Part shown: positions 11,248 through 22,931 of the stretch, piece by piece | Layout of the letters: every line of letters begins with the position of its first letter | Position numbering within the stretch: position 1 is the stretch's first letter | Source of the DNA: Talaromyces rugulosus | Taxonomy: Eukaryota; Ascomycota; Eurotiomycetes; Eurotiales; Trichocomaceae | Reading direction: 5' to 3' | DNA: 64,000 bases | Assembly (NCBI RefSeq): GCF_013368755.1 | Contig: NC_049562.1 | Location: 1,116,001 to 1,180,000 of the forward strand | The notes under the pieces: model-generated | The model's database searches: none | What the model was told of the DNA's origin: nothing | What the model saw: only the letters and a program-made list of their open reading frames with translations | Position numbers and translations under genes: made by a program

Positions 11248-12673
11248 ATGTCTAACCCCGAGGACGAGCCGCGCCTGCAAATCGCGCCTGAGAAGCTCGA
11301 CGAAAACATCGTTGTTCTCATCACCGGCGCCAACACGTGCGTTTTGAAGAACAACTCGCCCTCCCCCTTCCCAAAGGCATCGTCAGCCAGCTAATTAACA
11401 GAAATTTGATTATAGTGGCCTCGGATACTCGACATGTTGCCGCCTCGTGGACGAATTCGCCAAATCTTATCCAGACACCTACCGACTGACCGTCATCTTC
11501 ACCACCCGCCGTCCACCAGCACAAGTCCGGTCGACGCGCGATGACTTGACCAAGTATGCATCGCGCCATGGGGATCAGCTCGCCAGCCGCGTGCAGTTCC
11601 TTGCCGAGACCCTCGATCTGTTCAGCCTTCATTCCGTTCGAGCCCTATCGCGCCGCCTGAATCGCAATTTCACAAAACTCGATGCCATTATCCTGAATGC
11701 CGGATGGGGAGGATGGAGTGGCCTCAACTGGCCAAAGGCCGTCTTCTCAGTCCTGACAGACATGGTGAATGCCACAACCTGGCCTACGTATAAACTCGCC
11801 AAGGCCGGCGTGACTACCCCAAGACAGACCCAACTGGCCGAGGAAGAGCCCCTGAGCGCGGTGTTTTGCGCAAATGTGTTTGGCCACTATATGCTTGCGC
11901 ACAACGTCATGCCTCTGCTCAGACGGTCTGGAAAACCAAACGGGCCAGGGCGCGTTATCTGGATCAGTAGCATCGAGGCAACGACGACGGTTTTTGATGT
12001 TGACGATATCCAAGCTTTGAAAAGCGAGGCCCCCTACGAAAGCTCCAAAGCCCTGACCGACATTCTGGCCCTGACATCGGACCTGCCCAGCACTGCGCCA
12101 TGGGTAAAGAGCTTTCTAGCTGCCGATTCGTCGGAAAGCGAATCGTCAAAAGAGCCATCCACCACCACCGGCCCACCACCTCTAAACTACCTGAGCCACC
12201 CGGGCATTTTTGGCTCCTCAATCGTGCCCCTCATCATGCCTCTATGGTACTGCATGCTCGCCGCTTTCTATATCTCGCGTCTACTCGGCTCCCCCTGGCA
12301 CACGGTAACAACCTACCTCGGCGCAAACGCACCGGTCTGGCTCGCGCTCAGTCCACAAGAAATCCTCGACGAAGCCGAAAAGCCGTATCGCGAGAACGGC
12401 GGCGGACATGCGAAATGGGGGTCATCGACAGACAGGCTTGGCCGCCCCCGTGTCGCAAACACGGAACTCGACGGTTGGGGTTATGGTGGTGTCGTGGGCA
12501 GGCCGCCTGTTGTGCCCGAGGACCGTTCTCGTCGCCGCAAGCCGGGTATGAAGCTGCAGACGGCTGAGGATAGGCTTCAATTTGAGGAGTTGGGGCGACG
12601 CTCATGGCAGTATATGGAAGAATTGCGCGTCGAGTGGGATAGGTTGCTCGATGTCTCCGAAAAGTCGCAATAA
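11248..12673 (+). CDS. erg27: 3-keto-steroid reductase (ergosterol biosynthesis)
   Basis: Two exons (11248-11336 and 11416-12673) give 448 residues. The product is a short-chain dehydrogenase/reductase. The intron splits the NADPH-binding motif TGANTGLG (residues 26-33). NAG lies near residue 124, the catalytic Ser is in WISS (about 214), and YESSK provides catalytic Tyr about 237 and Lys about 241. The long C-terminal extension with GGGHAKWGS...RLGR...GWGYGGVVG and RRRKPGMKLQT is characteristic of fungal Erg27. That enzyme reduces the C3 ketone left after C4 demethylation of the sterol and acts on the ER/lipid-droplet surface in complex with Erg25, Erg26 and Erg28. A hydrophobic stretch near residues 270-300 fits membrane contact. 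It is convergent with mpg1. The start is the first ATG (11248); an overlapping upstream frame is rejected. Confidence 0.92.
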
Positions 12674-13474
12674 TCGCAAGGGAAAAAAAAAAAGGGCGTT
12701 GTTCATCTGATTTTCTCTCAGCTACGATTTTTGATGGAATCTCAGTACGACAAACAATTTCGAATGTACATTTACATACATACATAAGAGATGCATCACT
12801 AGAGATATACTCTAATAATATTAATACACATACGAATAAATAGCAAGTTTGCTTGTGCCTTTCTTTTTGATTGTTTTCAATAATATTATTATTACGTGCC
12901 TATCATAGTAAACCCATGTTTATCCTCTTTTTCTCTCTCTTTTGTTTCCGGCGCCGCCTTTGCACCTTTTATTTTTTCCTTTGAATAGGGAGGAAAGTCA
13001 AGAATATCTACAAAAACCAGTATCAACTTTTCCTTTTTTCCCTTTTCATTTTTCTTTTTGAGTATTCAGATATCCTCCTTCGCCACCCCACCGATAATAC
13101 GGAGAGTAGACACTTTTTAAGACCGACCGCTAAATTTCCTCCAACAATATCCGGACACAACGCGATGGATAAACGGGCATTAAACATGATATAGACAATC
13201 CGGGGCAAGAAACGGGGAAGAAGAAAAAGAGCAGAGAGATGAGAACGTGTATGCAAAGCGGGTATGCAGTGATTGATATTTGACATCAGAGGACCAACAA
13301 ACTAACTCCAGATCAACGGAGAATGCTATAAAAGAAAAATAAAAAAAATTATAAAGGATCCCCTTCTTTCACCACCAGGGCCTAGAAAGGGATAGCATCG
13401 ACTCGAAGAAGAGGATTAGGGTCGGAAATTATATGGCGTAATGGTGGTATGACCGATGGGGGGACATCATGACT
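12674..13474. other. intergenic region between convergent erg27 and mpg1
   Basis: This is an 800-bp AT-rich spacer between two genes that end towards each other, so it should hold both 3' untranslated regions and poly(A) sites. It has ATA/ATT-rich runs (12800-12900) and T-rich patches. No open frame looks coding. Confidence 0.6.
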
Positions 13475-14860
13475 TTACATGATAATCGCGGGAACTGCAA
13501 AGATATTATTAGCATTATCCACAAAGAAAAGAAAAGGAAAAAAGGAGGGGGTACCATCAATGTTCTGCTTGATGCTCTTGTGAGGCAGAATCGAGCCACC
13601 ATTCACGTAAACCTCATCCGCAATCGTCACATCGTCACCAAGAACGGTGACATTCTCAAGGCGAGCCCATTTGCCCACAGAGCTGTTCCAGCCGACAATG
13701 GTCGACTTGACCCAGGCATGGTCCTTGACCTTGGTGTTTTCCAGAAGAACACAGCGCTGGAGACGGACTCCGTCACCCACGACAACGTTGGGCCCAATCA
13801 CCACATTAGGCCCGATGCGACAGTTTTTGCCGACTTTGGCGGTGGGATCCACCATCACGTTCCCGCCATAAACAAAAGGCTCCGAAGATGGCGCCAGCAG
13901 CTTCGAATTGTTCTTGGTAAGCGACGACAGGTACAGACAGGTACCCGAAAGGAAGTCCTTGGGTTGACCGACATCCATCCAAAAGCCTTCTAGGTCGAAA
14001 GAGTGCAGCTGGCCTTCCTTGACGATGGCGGGGAAGGTCTCCTGCTCGATAGAAGTGGGACGTAGCTCGATGCGGTTGAGAACGCTGGGGTTGAGAATAT
14101 AGATGCCGGCATTGATGCGGTTACCAACGAATTCCACGGGTTTTTCGACAAAACGGTCGATGCGAGAAGCATGGTTCGGCTTGTGCACAACAACGCCGTA
14201 CTTGGAAGGCTCGTCGACTTTGGTGACCACAATGGTGCCTTCGTCGCCGTGTGATTTGTGGAAATCGGCCAGCTGCTGGAAGGGATATTCGCAAATGACA
14301 TCCGAGTTCAGGACAAAGAACGGCGAGTCATCCTTGCCGAGGATCTTCTCTGCTAGTTTCAGGGGGCCGGCGGTGCCCAGTGGCTCAGACTCGACGGAGA
14401 ACTCAATCTTCACGTTGTACTGCTCTTCATACTACATGACGACAGTTTGCATTAGCCCAATGCAATTTTTTTTTTTTTCCATTAATTTTGTTTTCCAAAG
14501 CATGTACCTTCTTCAGGGCGGCAACCATAACATCAGGTCGGTAGTTGACGGCCAAGACAATGTCGGTGACACCAGCAGCAGCCAAGCTCTCGACTTGATG
14601 GAGGATCATGGGCCGGTTGGCAAACTCGACCAGGGGTTTGGGGAGGGTGAGCGTCTGTCATTTTGATTAGAATGTGCACTTTTCTCTCTCTCTCTCTCTC
14701 TCTCTTCTAGTTTGTTTAGGTGGGCGAGGAGGGGCAGACTCACGAGGGGTCGCAGACGGGTGCCAAACCCTCCGACGAGAATGAGAGCTGTTGACGATCA
14801 TTGTTGTCAGTTGTGAGGGCAAGAATGCAAGGGAGAGCCAGGGCGAGAGTTACCCTTCAT
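13475..14860 (-). CDS. mpg1: mannose-1-phosphate guanylyltransferase (GDP-mannose pyrophosphorylase)
   Basis: Five exons on the minus strand (14854-14860, 14744-14787, 14508-14654, 13555-14431, 13475-13494) give exactly 364 residues, the usual fungal length. The enzyme makes GDP-mannose from GTP and mannose-1-phosphate in the cytosol, feeding N- and O-glycosylation, GPI anchors and cell-wall mannan. The nucleotidyltransferase signature [17 protein letters not shown] is at residues 8-24. The sugar-binding NSDVIC and VEKP motifs follow. A left-handed beta-helix of hexapeptide repeats ([20 protein letters not shown]) fills the C-terminal third. The first exon has only seven coding bases (ATG AAG G). 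The last exon encodes just the end of the conserved PAIIM tail. The last intron (13495-13554) is 60 nt with no in-frame stop, so unspliced RNA would still read through to the same stop. Confidence 0.95.
14683..14705. repeat. (CT)n microsatellite in mpg1 intron 2
   Basis: About 11 CT units (GA on the mpg1 sense strand) lie inside the second intron (14655-14743). Length variation there would be silent for the protein but could affect splicing. Confidence 0.8.
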
Positions 14861-15412
14861 ATTGGAAGTAGTAGTTGGTGGGATGGTGGTATCTAAACAC
14901 GTGTTGTCGCCGAAGCGGAAGACCGTCGCAACGTGGAGGGAGGAAGTTGTTATTATTGCACAACCGTGGCTGGAAGAATAAGTAAAAACAGTCTCTCGGC
15001 GACGACGACGAGCGAGTATCCTGGAGTCGAAGGGTCAAGATGGGCCTGAGACCAAGCTCCCAAGTGTTTTGCAGTGCGGGTCGAGGGGGACGAAGGTGCC
15101 TTGCCGTTTCGGGCGATGCTGCAGCACCCCGTGATCGCCCCGTTTGCAGCCGAGCCACTCGCAGCCCCTATAAAAGATTTAAAAATAGGGCCTACGTGGA
15201 CTTGCTGCTAGTACTCTGTGCTGCACTCAGCCAATGGCTTGCGCATGCGCCTGAGACAACACTTGAGAATAATAGCTTAACTTGGTATTCTGCTTCTACC
15301 ATCTCAATGACAAAGTATGCTTCAATGTTGCTGGATGATGTACATGATAAACTCTAAATATATGCAGCCATATGCTATCCAATAACTAGCTATCAAGACA
15401 TACCCATGTACC
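14861..15412. other. mpg1 upstream region
   Basis: This 550-bp spacer contains the mpg1 promoter and the 3' end of the DUF7730-like gene. A CCAAT word (15231-15235) and a TATAAAAG word (about 15170) are visible on the plus strand. No open frame looks coding. Confidence 0.5.
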
Positions 15413-16303
15413 CTACCCCCCATATATATCATGGAATGGCTCAAGCGTAAAATTCGCCCCCTCATCAACGCCGGGCTTCAAAACCTCCATATATGAAAGA
15501 GGAACCAAAAGAACAAAAACCTCCATTCTCCCTAGCTGCTTCGGGGGCCCTAGCCAGACTTCCTTCAAGCCGGGCGGTGCCGGACGAGGACATTCATAGG
15601 TTCCAATCGCGATCTTGAGGTGTCGAATATTGGGCATAGCGGCAAGCATGGCCCACATGTCCTGATACAATCGAGTCTGTTCAGCCGCGTTGCTGTATGA
15701 TAAACCCAGGTCAATAAACTCCCATTCCATCTCGATGGAGCTAATGAGCGCAAAGCGTTGTGGGAGGACGAGAGACGGAAAAGCGCATAGGAGCTGGCGA
15801 GTTCTAAAGTCAAAGGTGGTGGTGCTGTAGAGGATGTCGATTGCCTCGGAATACCTTGCATGCAAGTTAGCAACCTGCTCGAGAATCTAGATTTGTAATA
15901 TTTACACTTGTCGACATGTTAGCAAAATCGCGAAATCCAGCTTCGGCTTGCCGTTCGGGGGCTTGTTCTTGCATGGATCCCTCCAGATGCTCTCGGTTTG
16001 GTCCGAGGTACAAATACTATGCCACCATCGCCACTCCAAGATCTCTTTCTTGCCCGTTATTTGCTTACGGTACATCCATGGCGCGAATGCAAATAACACG
16101 TGGACTTTCCGATGGCCGAGGACTGCATCGTAGATACGACGCCGAAGTTCGACGGGCAGCTTCAGAAGGTGCCCTAATGTCTGCTGCTGACCGGGTTCAT
16201 ACACGGATAATTCTCGTTCGCGAGTTTCCGGTAGACGTGGCTGAACGTTTCTATCTTCATACTCTGGCCGTTTGGGGCGGACGGTCTTGCGACTCTGTGG
16301 CCT
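15413..16303 (-). CDS. DUF7730-like (F-box-like fold) protein, N-terminus uncertain
   Basis: Two clear exons on the minus strand (15906-16303 and 15413-15854) join across a 51-nt GTAAAT...AAG intron to restore RQVYSEAIDILYSTTTF. This is the usual 'row of small helices' pattern in fungal DUF7730/2EXR-type proteins: LLKLPVELRRRIYDAVLG, then LLTCRQVYSEA, then IRHLKIAIG. Family members are very numerous in Pezizomycotina and their role is unknown; they start like F-box proteins, so substrate adaptor functions have been suggested. The coding frame continues upstream of the GTG at 16202-16204 as far as a possible acceptor CAG (16304-16306). No convincing ATG exon is fixed beyond that; an ATG near 16340-16370 is possible. 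About 280 residues are visible. Confidence 0.6.
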
Positions 16304-16682
16304 CTGTCAGGACAATTGCGACTTGTCAGTTGGGTGGATATTGAGTAAAACCATGCGATTAAAGAGCTTCTTAAAGTCTACCATCATGCGAACTAATCAA
16401 TATAGATAGATGCTCTGATGTTGATCATCGTTTGATGTTATGGAGACGCGGCCATAAGCGATGTCACATTGAAGGTCGCGCCCTTATTCTGACCAAAAAA
16501 ACTTTGTGTTAATCAGTCCCGGAAGAATAGCTTCTATTTAGGAACAAGAAAACGCAATGAATGCAGAGTTGAAAGAAATTATGCCTAGACAGTTGCTAAA
16601 TAGGTAAACTAACACACAATGAAATGAATACAGCTCTTCCTTTTTTTTCTTTCCAAGAGAGCAAGGTTATACACATTGCGAA
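16304..16682. other. short intergenic region
   Basis: About 380 bp lie between the DUF7730-like gene and the 3' end of yme1. It may contain a small first exon of the former. Nothing else is recognisable. Confidence 0.45.
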
Positions 16683-19037
16683 TCACGACTCGCTCCCCGT
16701 TGGTACCTGAGGAACCGGCTTTATCCTCGTCGTTGCCAGCGCGTCTGGCAGCTTGAGCGGCGCCGCCGGGAGCGACTGCATCTTATCCAGCTTCTCGCCC
16801 TTGAGCACCTTTTCCATCTCTTCCTTGCTCAGGGTCTCGTATTCTATCAGAGCCTTTGTGAGCAGTTCTAGTTCGTTTCGCTTCTCCGTCAAGATGTTTG
16901 TCGCTCGGTCCCGCGCCTCTTCAACCAGTCGTCGGACCTCGCCTTCAATCTCTTGCTTTGTTTCCGACGACAGTTTGTCGTAGTTGGACGACAGATCCAC
17001 GTTTCCGAGCTTCTTCGAGTACCCGAATCTAGTGATGAGGGTGAATGCCGTTTCCGTGGCTTGTTGAATGTCCTGTTCCAGAAACAATTAGTTGTGCCAT
17101 CGTAAAATGTGAACCGGCTAAACTTACCGCTGAAATTCCACTGGTGACATTTTCCGGGCCAAAAATCAGCTCCTCAGCTGCCTTGCCACCCATGGAAACG
17201 TCAATGTCTGACAAGTATTCGGTGTAGTTCCTCGAAACGGTGTCCATTTCAGGAAGGAAATGAGTGATACCAAGCGCCATGCCGCGAGGTACGATGGTAA
17301 TTTTATAAAGAGGTGTGGCGGATGGCGAGAAATAGGCGACAAGAGCATGCCCAGCTTCGTGATATGCAGTGAGCAGCTTGTCCTTGTCTTGTATAATACG
17401 GCTTCGTGCCTCAGCACCCATCATGATCTTATCCTTGGCCCAGTCAAAGTCTCGTGGCCCAACCCGGTCTAGCCTCTTGCGACTGGCATGGACGGCGGCC
17501 TGGTTGACCAGATTTTCCAGGTCAGCTCCTGAAAAGCCAGGTGTGCCACGCGCGACAACGGCAACATCGACATCAGTGCTGATTTGGACGTTCTTCATAT
17601 GGTGCTTGAGGATGTCCATGCGGCCGCGGACATCGGGGAGACTAACCACGACCCGGCGATCGAAACGTCCAGGACGAGTCAGAGCCTTGTCGAGGAGTTG
17701 AGGGTAGTTGGTGGCCGCGAGAATGATGACGCCACTGGTTTGCGAGAAACCGTCCAACTCTGTCAAAAGCTGGTTCAAGGTTTGCTTGACATACGCCGCG
17801 TCACGCTCGTTTCTCTTCGCACCAATGGCATCCAATTCATCGATGAAAATAATGGCAGGCGCCTTGGCGCGGGCTTGGTTGAATAGGTCGCGAACACGTT
17901 TGGCACCAACACCAACGTAGACTTCATCAAATTCCGATCCAGACATGTAGAAAAAGGGAACGCCAGCCTCACCCGCCACTGCTCGTGCAAGCAGGGTCTT
18001 TCCGGTACCAGGAGGACCAACCAAGAGAACTCCCTTGGGTAGTTTGCCACCCAGGGTGGAGAATCTCTCAGGGTTCAACAAGAACTCTACCAGCTCCTGA
18101 AGTTCGTCCTTGGCTTCGTCACATCCGTGCACATCGCTGAAACGGGCCTTTTGCTGTTGTGGGGTGGCTTCGTTGGTCTGGGTGCCTCGAACATTCTTAA
18201 TTAAACCGGTAGTTTCGACGAGAATGGTAATCAAAACAAGAGACATGTAGGCAAAGAAACCAAAATATAGGAAGAACTTGACCCAGCGGAAAACAGAGCT
18301 TCCAAGAGACTCTTCGACAACCACATACAAAGGAGATTCTTTTGCACCAGTGCCTGAATGCTTGGTTGACATGCCAACCTGACTTCCGTGGGCGTGAGCT
18401 GCAACTGCTTGTCCCACGGATTGCAATTGTTCGGCGTCCAAATTTTGACTGGCACCGTGAACAGCGGCATCGCCACCGAGCCGTTGGATGGCCTGCGCGT
18501 AGATTGCCTCGGTGGCCGAGTTGCTCGCGTATTGACCGGTACGATGGCGTTCCACGATAATGGCGGGCATGTTGGCTCGAAGCAGGGACTGGTAAAATAT
18601 GTTCTGAGCGCTTGCGCTGCTAGGGTTACTGTTTGCTGCCCTTTCCTTTTGAGCCAACAAGTTATGCGACAATCCTCCAAACAGAGATCGGTGTTGTTGG
18701 TCCGCCTTGGAAAGTCCCATGCTGGTTGGTCTCCGTAAAAGCCGTGAGTTATCGTGAAGTAACGACGAGTATTGACGAGACGACTGTAGCGGTTTACTCG
18801 CGCGGGAGAGCATAACCGTGCGCAGCGTACTTTGACCAAAGAAAGACGTGGACTGCAGCAAGCCGGAGACTCGGTGGGCACGCTTCCACTGGAAGCCGGC
18901 GGTGCTCATGGTCGACAAAAGTTCAGATTTCGCAGCCTGTAAATTCTGTAAGAAGAAAAGCCAAGAGTAAGCCGTAGGAGTCCAAAGGTAAAGATGGCGA
19001 AACGTACCGGCATATTCACTGAAGCGCTGAGAGCCAT
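16683..19037 (-). CDS. yme1: mitochondrial i-AAA protease Yme1 (FtsH family zinc metalloprotease)
   Basis: Three exons (19008-19037, 17128-18945, 16683-17072) give 745 residues, matching yeast Yme1 in length. The first 60 residues are rich in Ser, Arg and Leu with no acidic run, as in a mitochondrial presequence. A single membrane segment at about 232-254 is the i-AAA arrangement (m-AAA subunits have two). The AAA module follows with Walker A GPPGTGKT (about 320-327), Walker [12 protein letters not shown], and the SRH ending in RPGRFDRRV. The metalloprotease motif HEAGH is at about 539-543. The enzyme extracts and degrades inner-membrane and intermembrane-space proteins, including small TIMs and lipid-transfer proteins. 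The pore loop reads FDEVYVG where FDEMYVG is usual, a mild change. Intron phases restore conserved sequence on both sides (SGISA/DIQQATE). Confidence 0.95.
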
Positions 19038-19986
19038 GATGATCGTATGTTGAGCGGCACCTGGCCGCAGGCCACACTGGAAACGCGATTGCTGGCGACA
19101 AAGGCTTCGGGCTTGGAGTTATTTCAGACAAAAAAGAAGTTAAATGTAGATGGGCATGATAGTAAAGCCCAGGTGGGATGGGATGGAAGAGGAAAGAAGG
19201 ATGGGCTGATGGCCTCGCTCTTCCGGCTCCGGTGCGGCGAATTTCCCATGCCTTGCCACTACGGGTATTGCAGCACGCCGTACTGCCGCCCCCCTGGCCA
19301 ATCGGTTTGATTGCATTGTTTGCATTGTGGGGAGTCACGTGTCGTATTTGGTCTATCAGATTCTATCTACAAATGAAACACATACTATGCGTCCGTATAA
19401 ATACAAAATCAAATTTGTTGTGAATTCAAATGTGCTGCTTAATTCATGCTGAGTACCACCTACGCTTTCGGCTTGGCGCCTGGGTAAATTCACTTTCCGT
19501 GGCCGGTCTTGCTGCCTCAGGCACATGTACTTATTTCAAGATTTGGTTTTTGTTGCTATTTACTGCTATTAGCATTGCTTATTTCCTGGTAATTAATCAT
19601 AGTTTGTACCAACCACAGCCAGTCATGTTTGAATATCCCTCAAACTCATTTGGCGCACTCAGGACCAGCCAGCTTGTTGAGAGATCTGAAAATTACTATT
19701 TTTTATTAATTATCAATCAATAATACAGCATAATTTATAAAATATACACTACATATGAAAATAACCGTTGATGTAAGTGAATGTTGTATATACGATTTAG
19801 TGCGCCATGTGACTTGGATGAAAAAGGAAACCTGGAGAAAGATAACGCGAGTGTCTTGCTCCTTTTTTTTGACAAGAAAAGCAACGCGCTTCTGCGCTTT
19901 AGTCAAGCCGCACTCGACTTTCCTTTCTCATCTGATCCTTGTTTACATTGACTAATTACTTTCAGAGCCATGCTCTGCGTGCATGC
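19038..19986. other. divergent promoter region between yme1 and the OB-fold-like gene
   Basis: This 950-bp spacer separates two genes that start away from each other. A CCAAT box (19298-19302) lies about 260 bp before yme1. The part near 19690-19790 is very AT-rich. Small frames on both strands have no recognisable content. Confidence 0.55.
19298..19302 (+). promoter_or_regulatory. CCAAT box in the yme1 promoter
   Basis: The context ctggCCAATcgg lies about 260 bp upstream of the yme1 ATG on the opposite strand. Such sites are commonly bound by the HAP complex, which controls many mitochondrial genes. This is motif evidence only. Confidence 0.35.
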
Positions 19987-20991
19987 ATGTCCCGGAAAAC
20001 CATCTTCTTGATGGGCGCTCCATCGGGAAGATTACGCTGGGATGAGGTCGACCTTCTCCAGGCTGCAGTGCCGCCATTCCATGCACCCAACAAAACATCT
20101 AAAAGCGCGTCGTCCGTAGCAGCCGACAATGTAAAATGGAGGGTCCTGCAAGGACAACAGGCTACCGACCTGGTCTCGGCCCAGGACCAGGACACGCTTT
20201 TCCTGAATACCGTGGACTTGCAACCGAAAGCACCAGGGGATGTTCTCTTATCGCACTTTTATGAGCATTCGATCTCTATCCGAGACACACATTACCTATC
20301 AGATTCCAGCTATGACGAGACGACAATGTCACTGGATGACAGCAACGCAATCGAGAGCGTGGCCTCGGGCGACAGCCATTCAAATGACACCCATTTCGAC
20401 TTTTCGGGAGAGATATACGACCTTGGGGACATCCCCAATGCTGCATACCTCCGATCGATTATTCCGCAGACCATGAGTGTCACCTTGGTAGTGGCTGTCC
20501 TCGGCATTAATCCGCCGAGACGAGTCACTGCGCGGTACTCAGGCCAGCAGTTTGATATCCTTGAACTCGTGGTAGGAGACGAGACCAAAACCGGCTTTGG
20601 AGTGACATTCTGGCTCCCCGTAGTAGAACGTGCACGACAAAAAAAGATAGACGCAGAAAGGGACGACGGCTACAAAAAGAAGCTGTCCGGACTGCGGCCT
20701 CGAGATATCGTCCTCATTCGCCACGTGGGGCTCAGCTTCTTCCAGGATCGAGTCTACGGGCAGAGCTTGAGGAAAACCATGACCAAGGTAGATCTTTTAC
20801 ATCGGCGGCCGCTTGATGCGAATGATCCAGGCGGCATCTACTCCGCCCGTACGATCAATGCAGCCAAGAGGGAGAACAAGTTACTTTATAAAGTACAGGT
20901 CGTGCATGATTGGACGATGAACTTTGTTGGGATGAAGATACAAGACCGCGGTGGCAGTGCTGGTCGGCCCTTGCCACCCGATACTCAGTAG
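19987..20991 (+). CDS. uncharacterised protein with an OB-fold-like segment
   Basis: This single exon starts at ATG 19987 (MSRKTIFLMGAPSGRLRW...), giving 334 residues. The frame is open further upstream, but only with non-ATG starts. The N-terminal 60 residues end a predicted basic/aromatic patch. Residues about 85-140 are acidic and Ser/Asp-rich, likely disordered. From about residue 160 the pattern of alternating hydrophobic strands (SVTLVVAVLGI...RRVTARY...FDILELVVGDET...GVTFWLP...LRPRDIVLIRHVGLSFFQDRVYGQSL) strongly resembles an OB fold of single-stranded-DNA or telomere-binding type. 'LRPRDIVLIRHV' occupies the place of the typical 'l.vGDvV.i.n' strand. I do not recognise a named family and claim no function. 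It is divergent from yme1 and convergent with the transporter gene. Confidence 0.7.
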   Translation: MSRKTIFLMGAPSGRLRWDEVDLLQAAVPPFHAPNKTSKSASSVAADNVKWRVLQGQQATDLVSAQDQDTLFLNTVDLQPKAPGDVLLSHFYEHSISIRDTHYLSDSSYDETTMSLDDSNAIESVASGDSHSNDTHFDFSGEIYDLGDIPNAAYLRSIIPQTMSVTLVVAVLGINPPRRVTARYSGQQFDILELVVGDETKTGFGVTFWLPVVERARQKKIDAERDDGYKKKLSGLRPRDIVLIRHVGLSFFQDRVYGQSLRKTMTKVDLLHRRPLDANDPGGIYSARTINAAKRENKLLYKVQVVHDWTMNFVGMKIQDRGGSAGRPLPPDTQ

Positions 20992-21220
20992 ACTTCGTGT
21001 CTTTTATAATGTCAAGATAATCGTTTGTATGTTTCAGGATTGCTATCAGAATTTCAATACTTTATATATTTATGTAAATGGAGGTAATCTAGCAGAAGCT
21101 AGCTACCTAATCTCAACAATCCAGTCGGCTTAGGATCCTATTTACAGCTCCCATTTGCCAGGTCTAGCTATACAATCGTCAAGACATTAATGATGAAATA
21201 CATCTTTTTATCCATAAGAA

Positions 21221-22931
21221 TCAAGGCTCAGAATTGATTCTGCTAGCACGACGACCCTCATTCTCCTTTCTATCAGCAGCAAGCGTGGATGCAAATTTGC
21301 TGTTAGCACGGATCTGAGGGCCCTTCCAGTAGAACACATAGATAGGTATCACCACCAGACAGGACATACAAGCCAGAATCGTAGAAGCATACTCAACCGG
21401 GTACTTGTTGCCGATGTTGGTGTACATGGGCGTGGCATACATGGCAGATATACCGGCCAACAGGTCTCGCGCAAAGGCGTTTCCACCGGTAGCCGAGGCC
21501 GAGTAGACTCCGTAGGAGGCGACCATATAGTCCACTGAGGACAGATAGATGGCGTAGTTGGCGATTCCGACGCAGGCCGAGAAGATCATGGAGCCGATCC
21601 AGTGCACATTGTGTTCGCGGCCGAGAGAGGTCCAGGCGAAGCCAAACAAACCAATAGGTTCGAGTGGTGCGAGGAATAAAAGCCATTTCAGACGGCGTTC
21701 CGGCACCAATGCATCATTGCCCCGGGCCTGGCGGATAGACTGATCTCTGCGGAACCAAGGGAAATATGTGAAATAGGCAATCACATAGGCAGCATTGATG
21801 GGGATGACGGCCCAGGCTTGGGCGAGAATGCCAAAGCCCCATCCTTTCTCGTAGACAATGGCAAAGCTCTCCAGGAAAGTGAAGATCAGAGCGTCGGAGA
21901 ATCCGGACAGAAGAGACAGGCAAAGCACAATGGGTTCCCGTACGAGCATATGGAAAGGTCGGATCCAGATCCTTCCTGCATCTTTTAGTGAAATCCGGGG
22001 ATTCTTGAGCTCGTTGGGCCCGTAGATGTTGGGGTCTTCGCCGGTTTCGCGCCGGCGTTTGGCCTCCTTGTCAATCAAAATGGTGGAGCGACTCTCGGGC
22101 ATGAAAAAGATGATGGCTTGTGTGACTCCTCCGAAGATAAGTTGGATCCAAAAGAACCATCGCCATGTGAGGACTGTTTGTTATTGTTGTTAGAACAAAA
22201 CATGTAACAAAATGGAAAAGTTGTTACTTACATCGCTCAATTGGCCCACCGATCACACCCCCAATACTGGTGCCAATACAAGAAGAGAGCACAATAAACG
22301 CAAGAGGAAATTGCTGTGTTTCGGGTTCGTAAAGGTCCGCAATCAAACCGAGGGTAACACTACCTCCAGCGGTGGAGAGACCGCCCTATATTGCATGTCA
22401 GTCTCGTTGGGTACAGTATTCAAGGCGAAGAAAACCAACCAATGCTCGAGCCACTACGTGGCTTCCCCAGTTCGGGGCAAGACCTGCCAGGATCTGCCAG
22501 ATATTGATTAAGAACATGGAGAGCTGCAAGATAGGCCATCTCCCTAGCTCTTCAGACCATGGCGCCCATAATTCGCATCCTATACTGTACGTAACAAGAT
22601 AGGCCATTTGTCCTGTTCGAGCATGTTGCTCGCTAATGTTGAAGGCCTTGGAAAGTGGTATGATTGCATTGGGATAAACAGACGTGTTGAAATTCATCGA
22701 CACTTGAACAAACGCGACCGAGACGAGATAACTCCATTTCTTCCATCTGGGCCAGCAGTAGCCCAGTGTCTCGTAGCAGTCACTTTCCTTGAGTTCCCGC
22801 TTTTCGTTTGAGATATCTTCTTCCTTGCTTGACGCGACGTCGGAAAGATTTACGGGAGAATCGTTAAGTTCGCTGGTTCCAGGTGCATCCAGCGGTGGTT
22901 TTGGTTCTTCTTTAAGACTTGACTGGGACAT
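21221..22931 (-). CDS. major facilitator superfamily transporter (DHA1/Tpo-like)
   Basis: Three exons (22440-22931, 22232-22385, 21221-22173) give 532 residues. The N-terminal 75 residues are hydrophilic and acidic. They are followed by about 12 hydrophobic segments: WSYLVSVAFVQVSMNF starts TM1, and APWSEELGRWPIL is the loop 2-3 MFS motif in the form seen in fungal multidrug/polyamine carriers. Intron removal restores ARALGGLSTAGGSVTLGLIADLY and GPIERFLTWRWFFWIQLIFGG, a very typical stretch of this family. The central cytosolic loop carries KEAKRRRETGEDPNIYGP. These carriers export drugs, polyamines or small metabolites across the plasma membrane by proton antiport. The substrate cannot be read from sequence. 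Start at ATG 22931; an upstream non-ATG extension is rejected. Confidence 0.88.

Noticed and set aside
10907..11347. 146-codon open frame overlapping the start of erg27
   Set aside because: It is in another frame from erg27, has low-complexity Ser/Thr/Pro content, and covers the promoter and CCAAT box.
15565..15873. 102-codon minus-strand frame overlapping the DUF7730-like exon
   Set aside because: It is an alternate frame of the real exon 15413-15854, with no motif of its own.
19008..19338. N-terminal extension of the yme1 frame (MTPHNANN...)
   Set aside because: It reads through the first intron into the promoter. A short exon ATG 19037 with GT-AG splicing gives a presequence of normal size.
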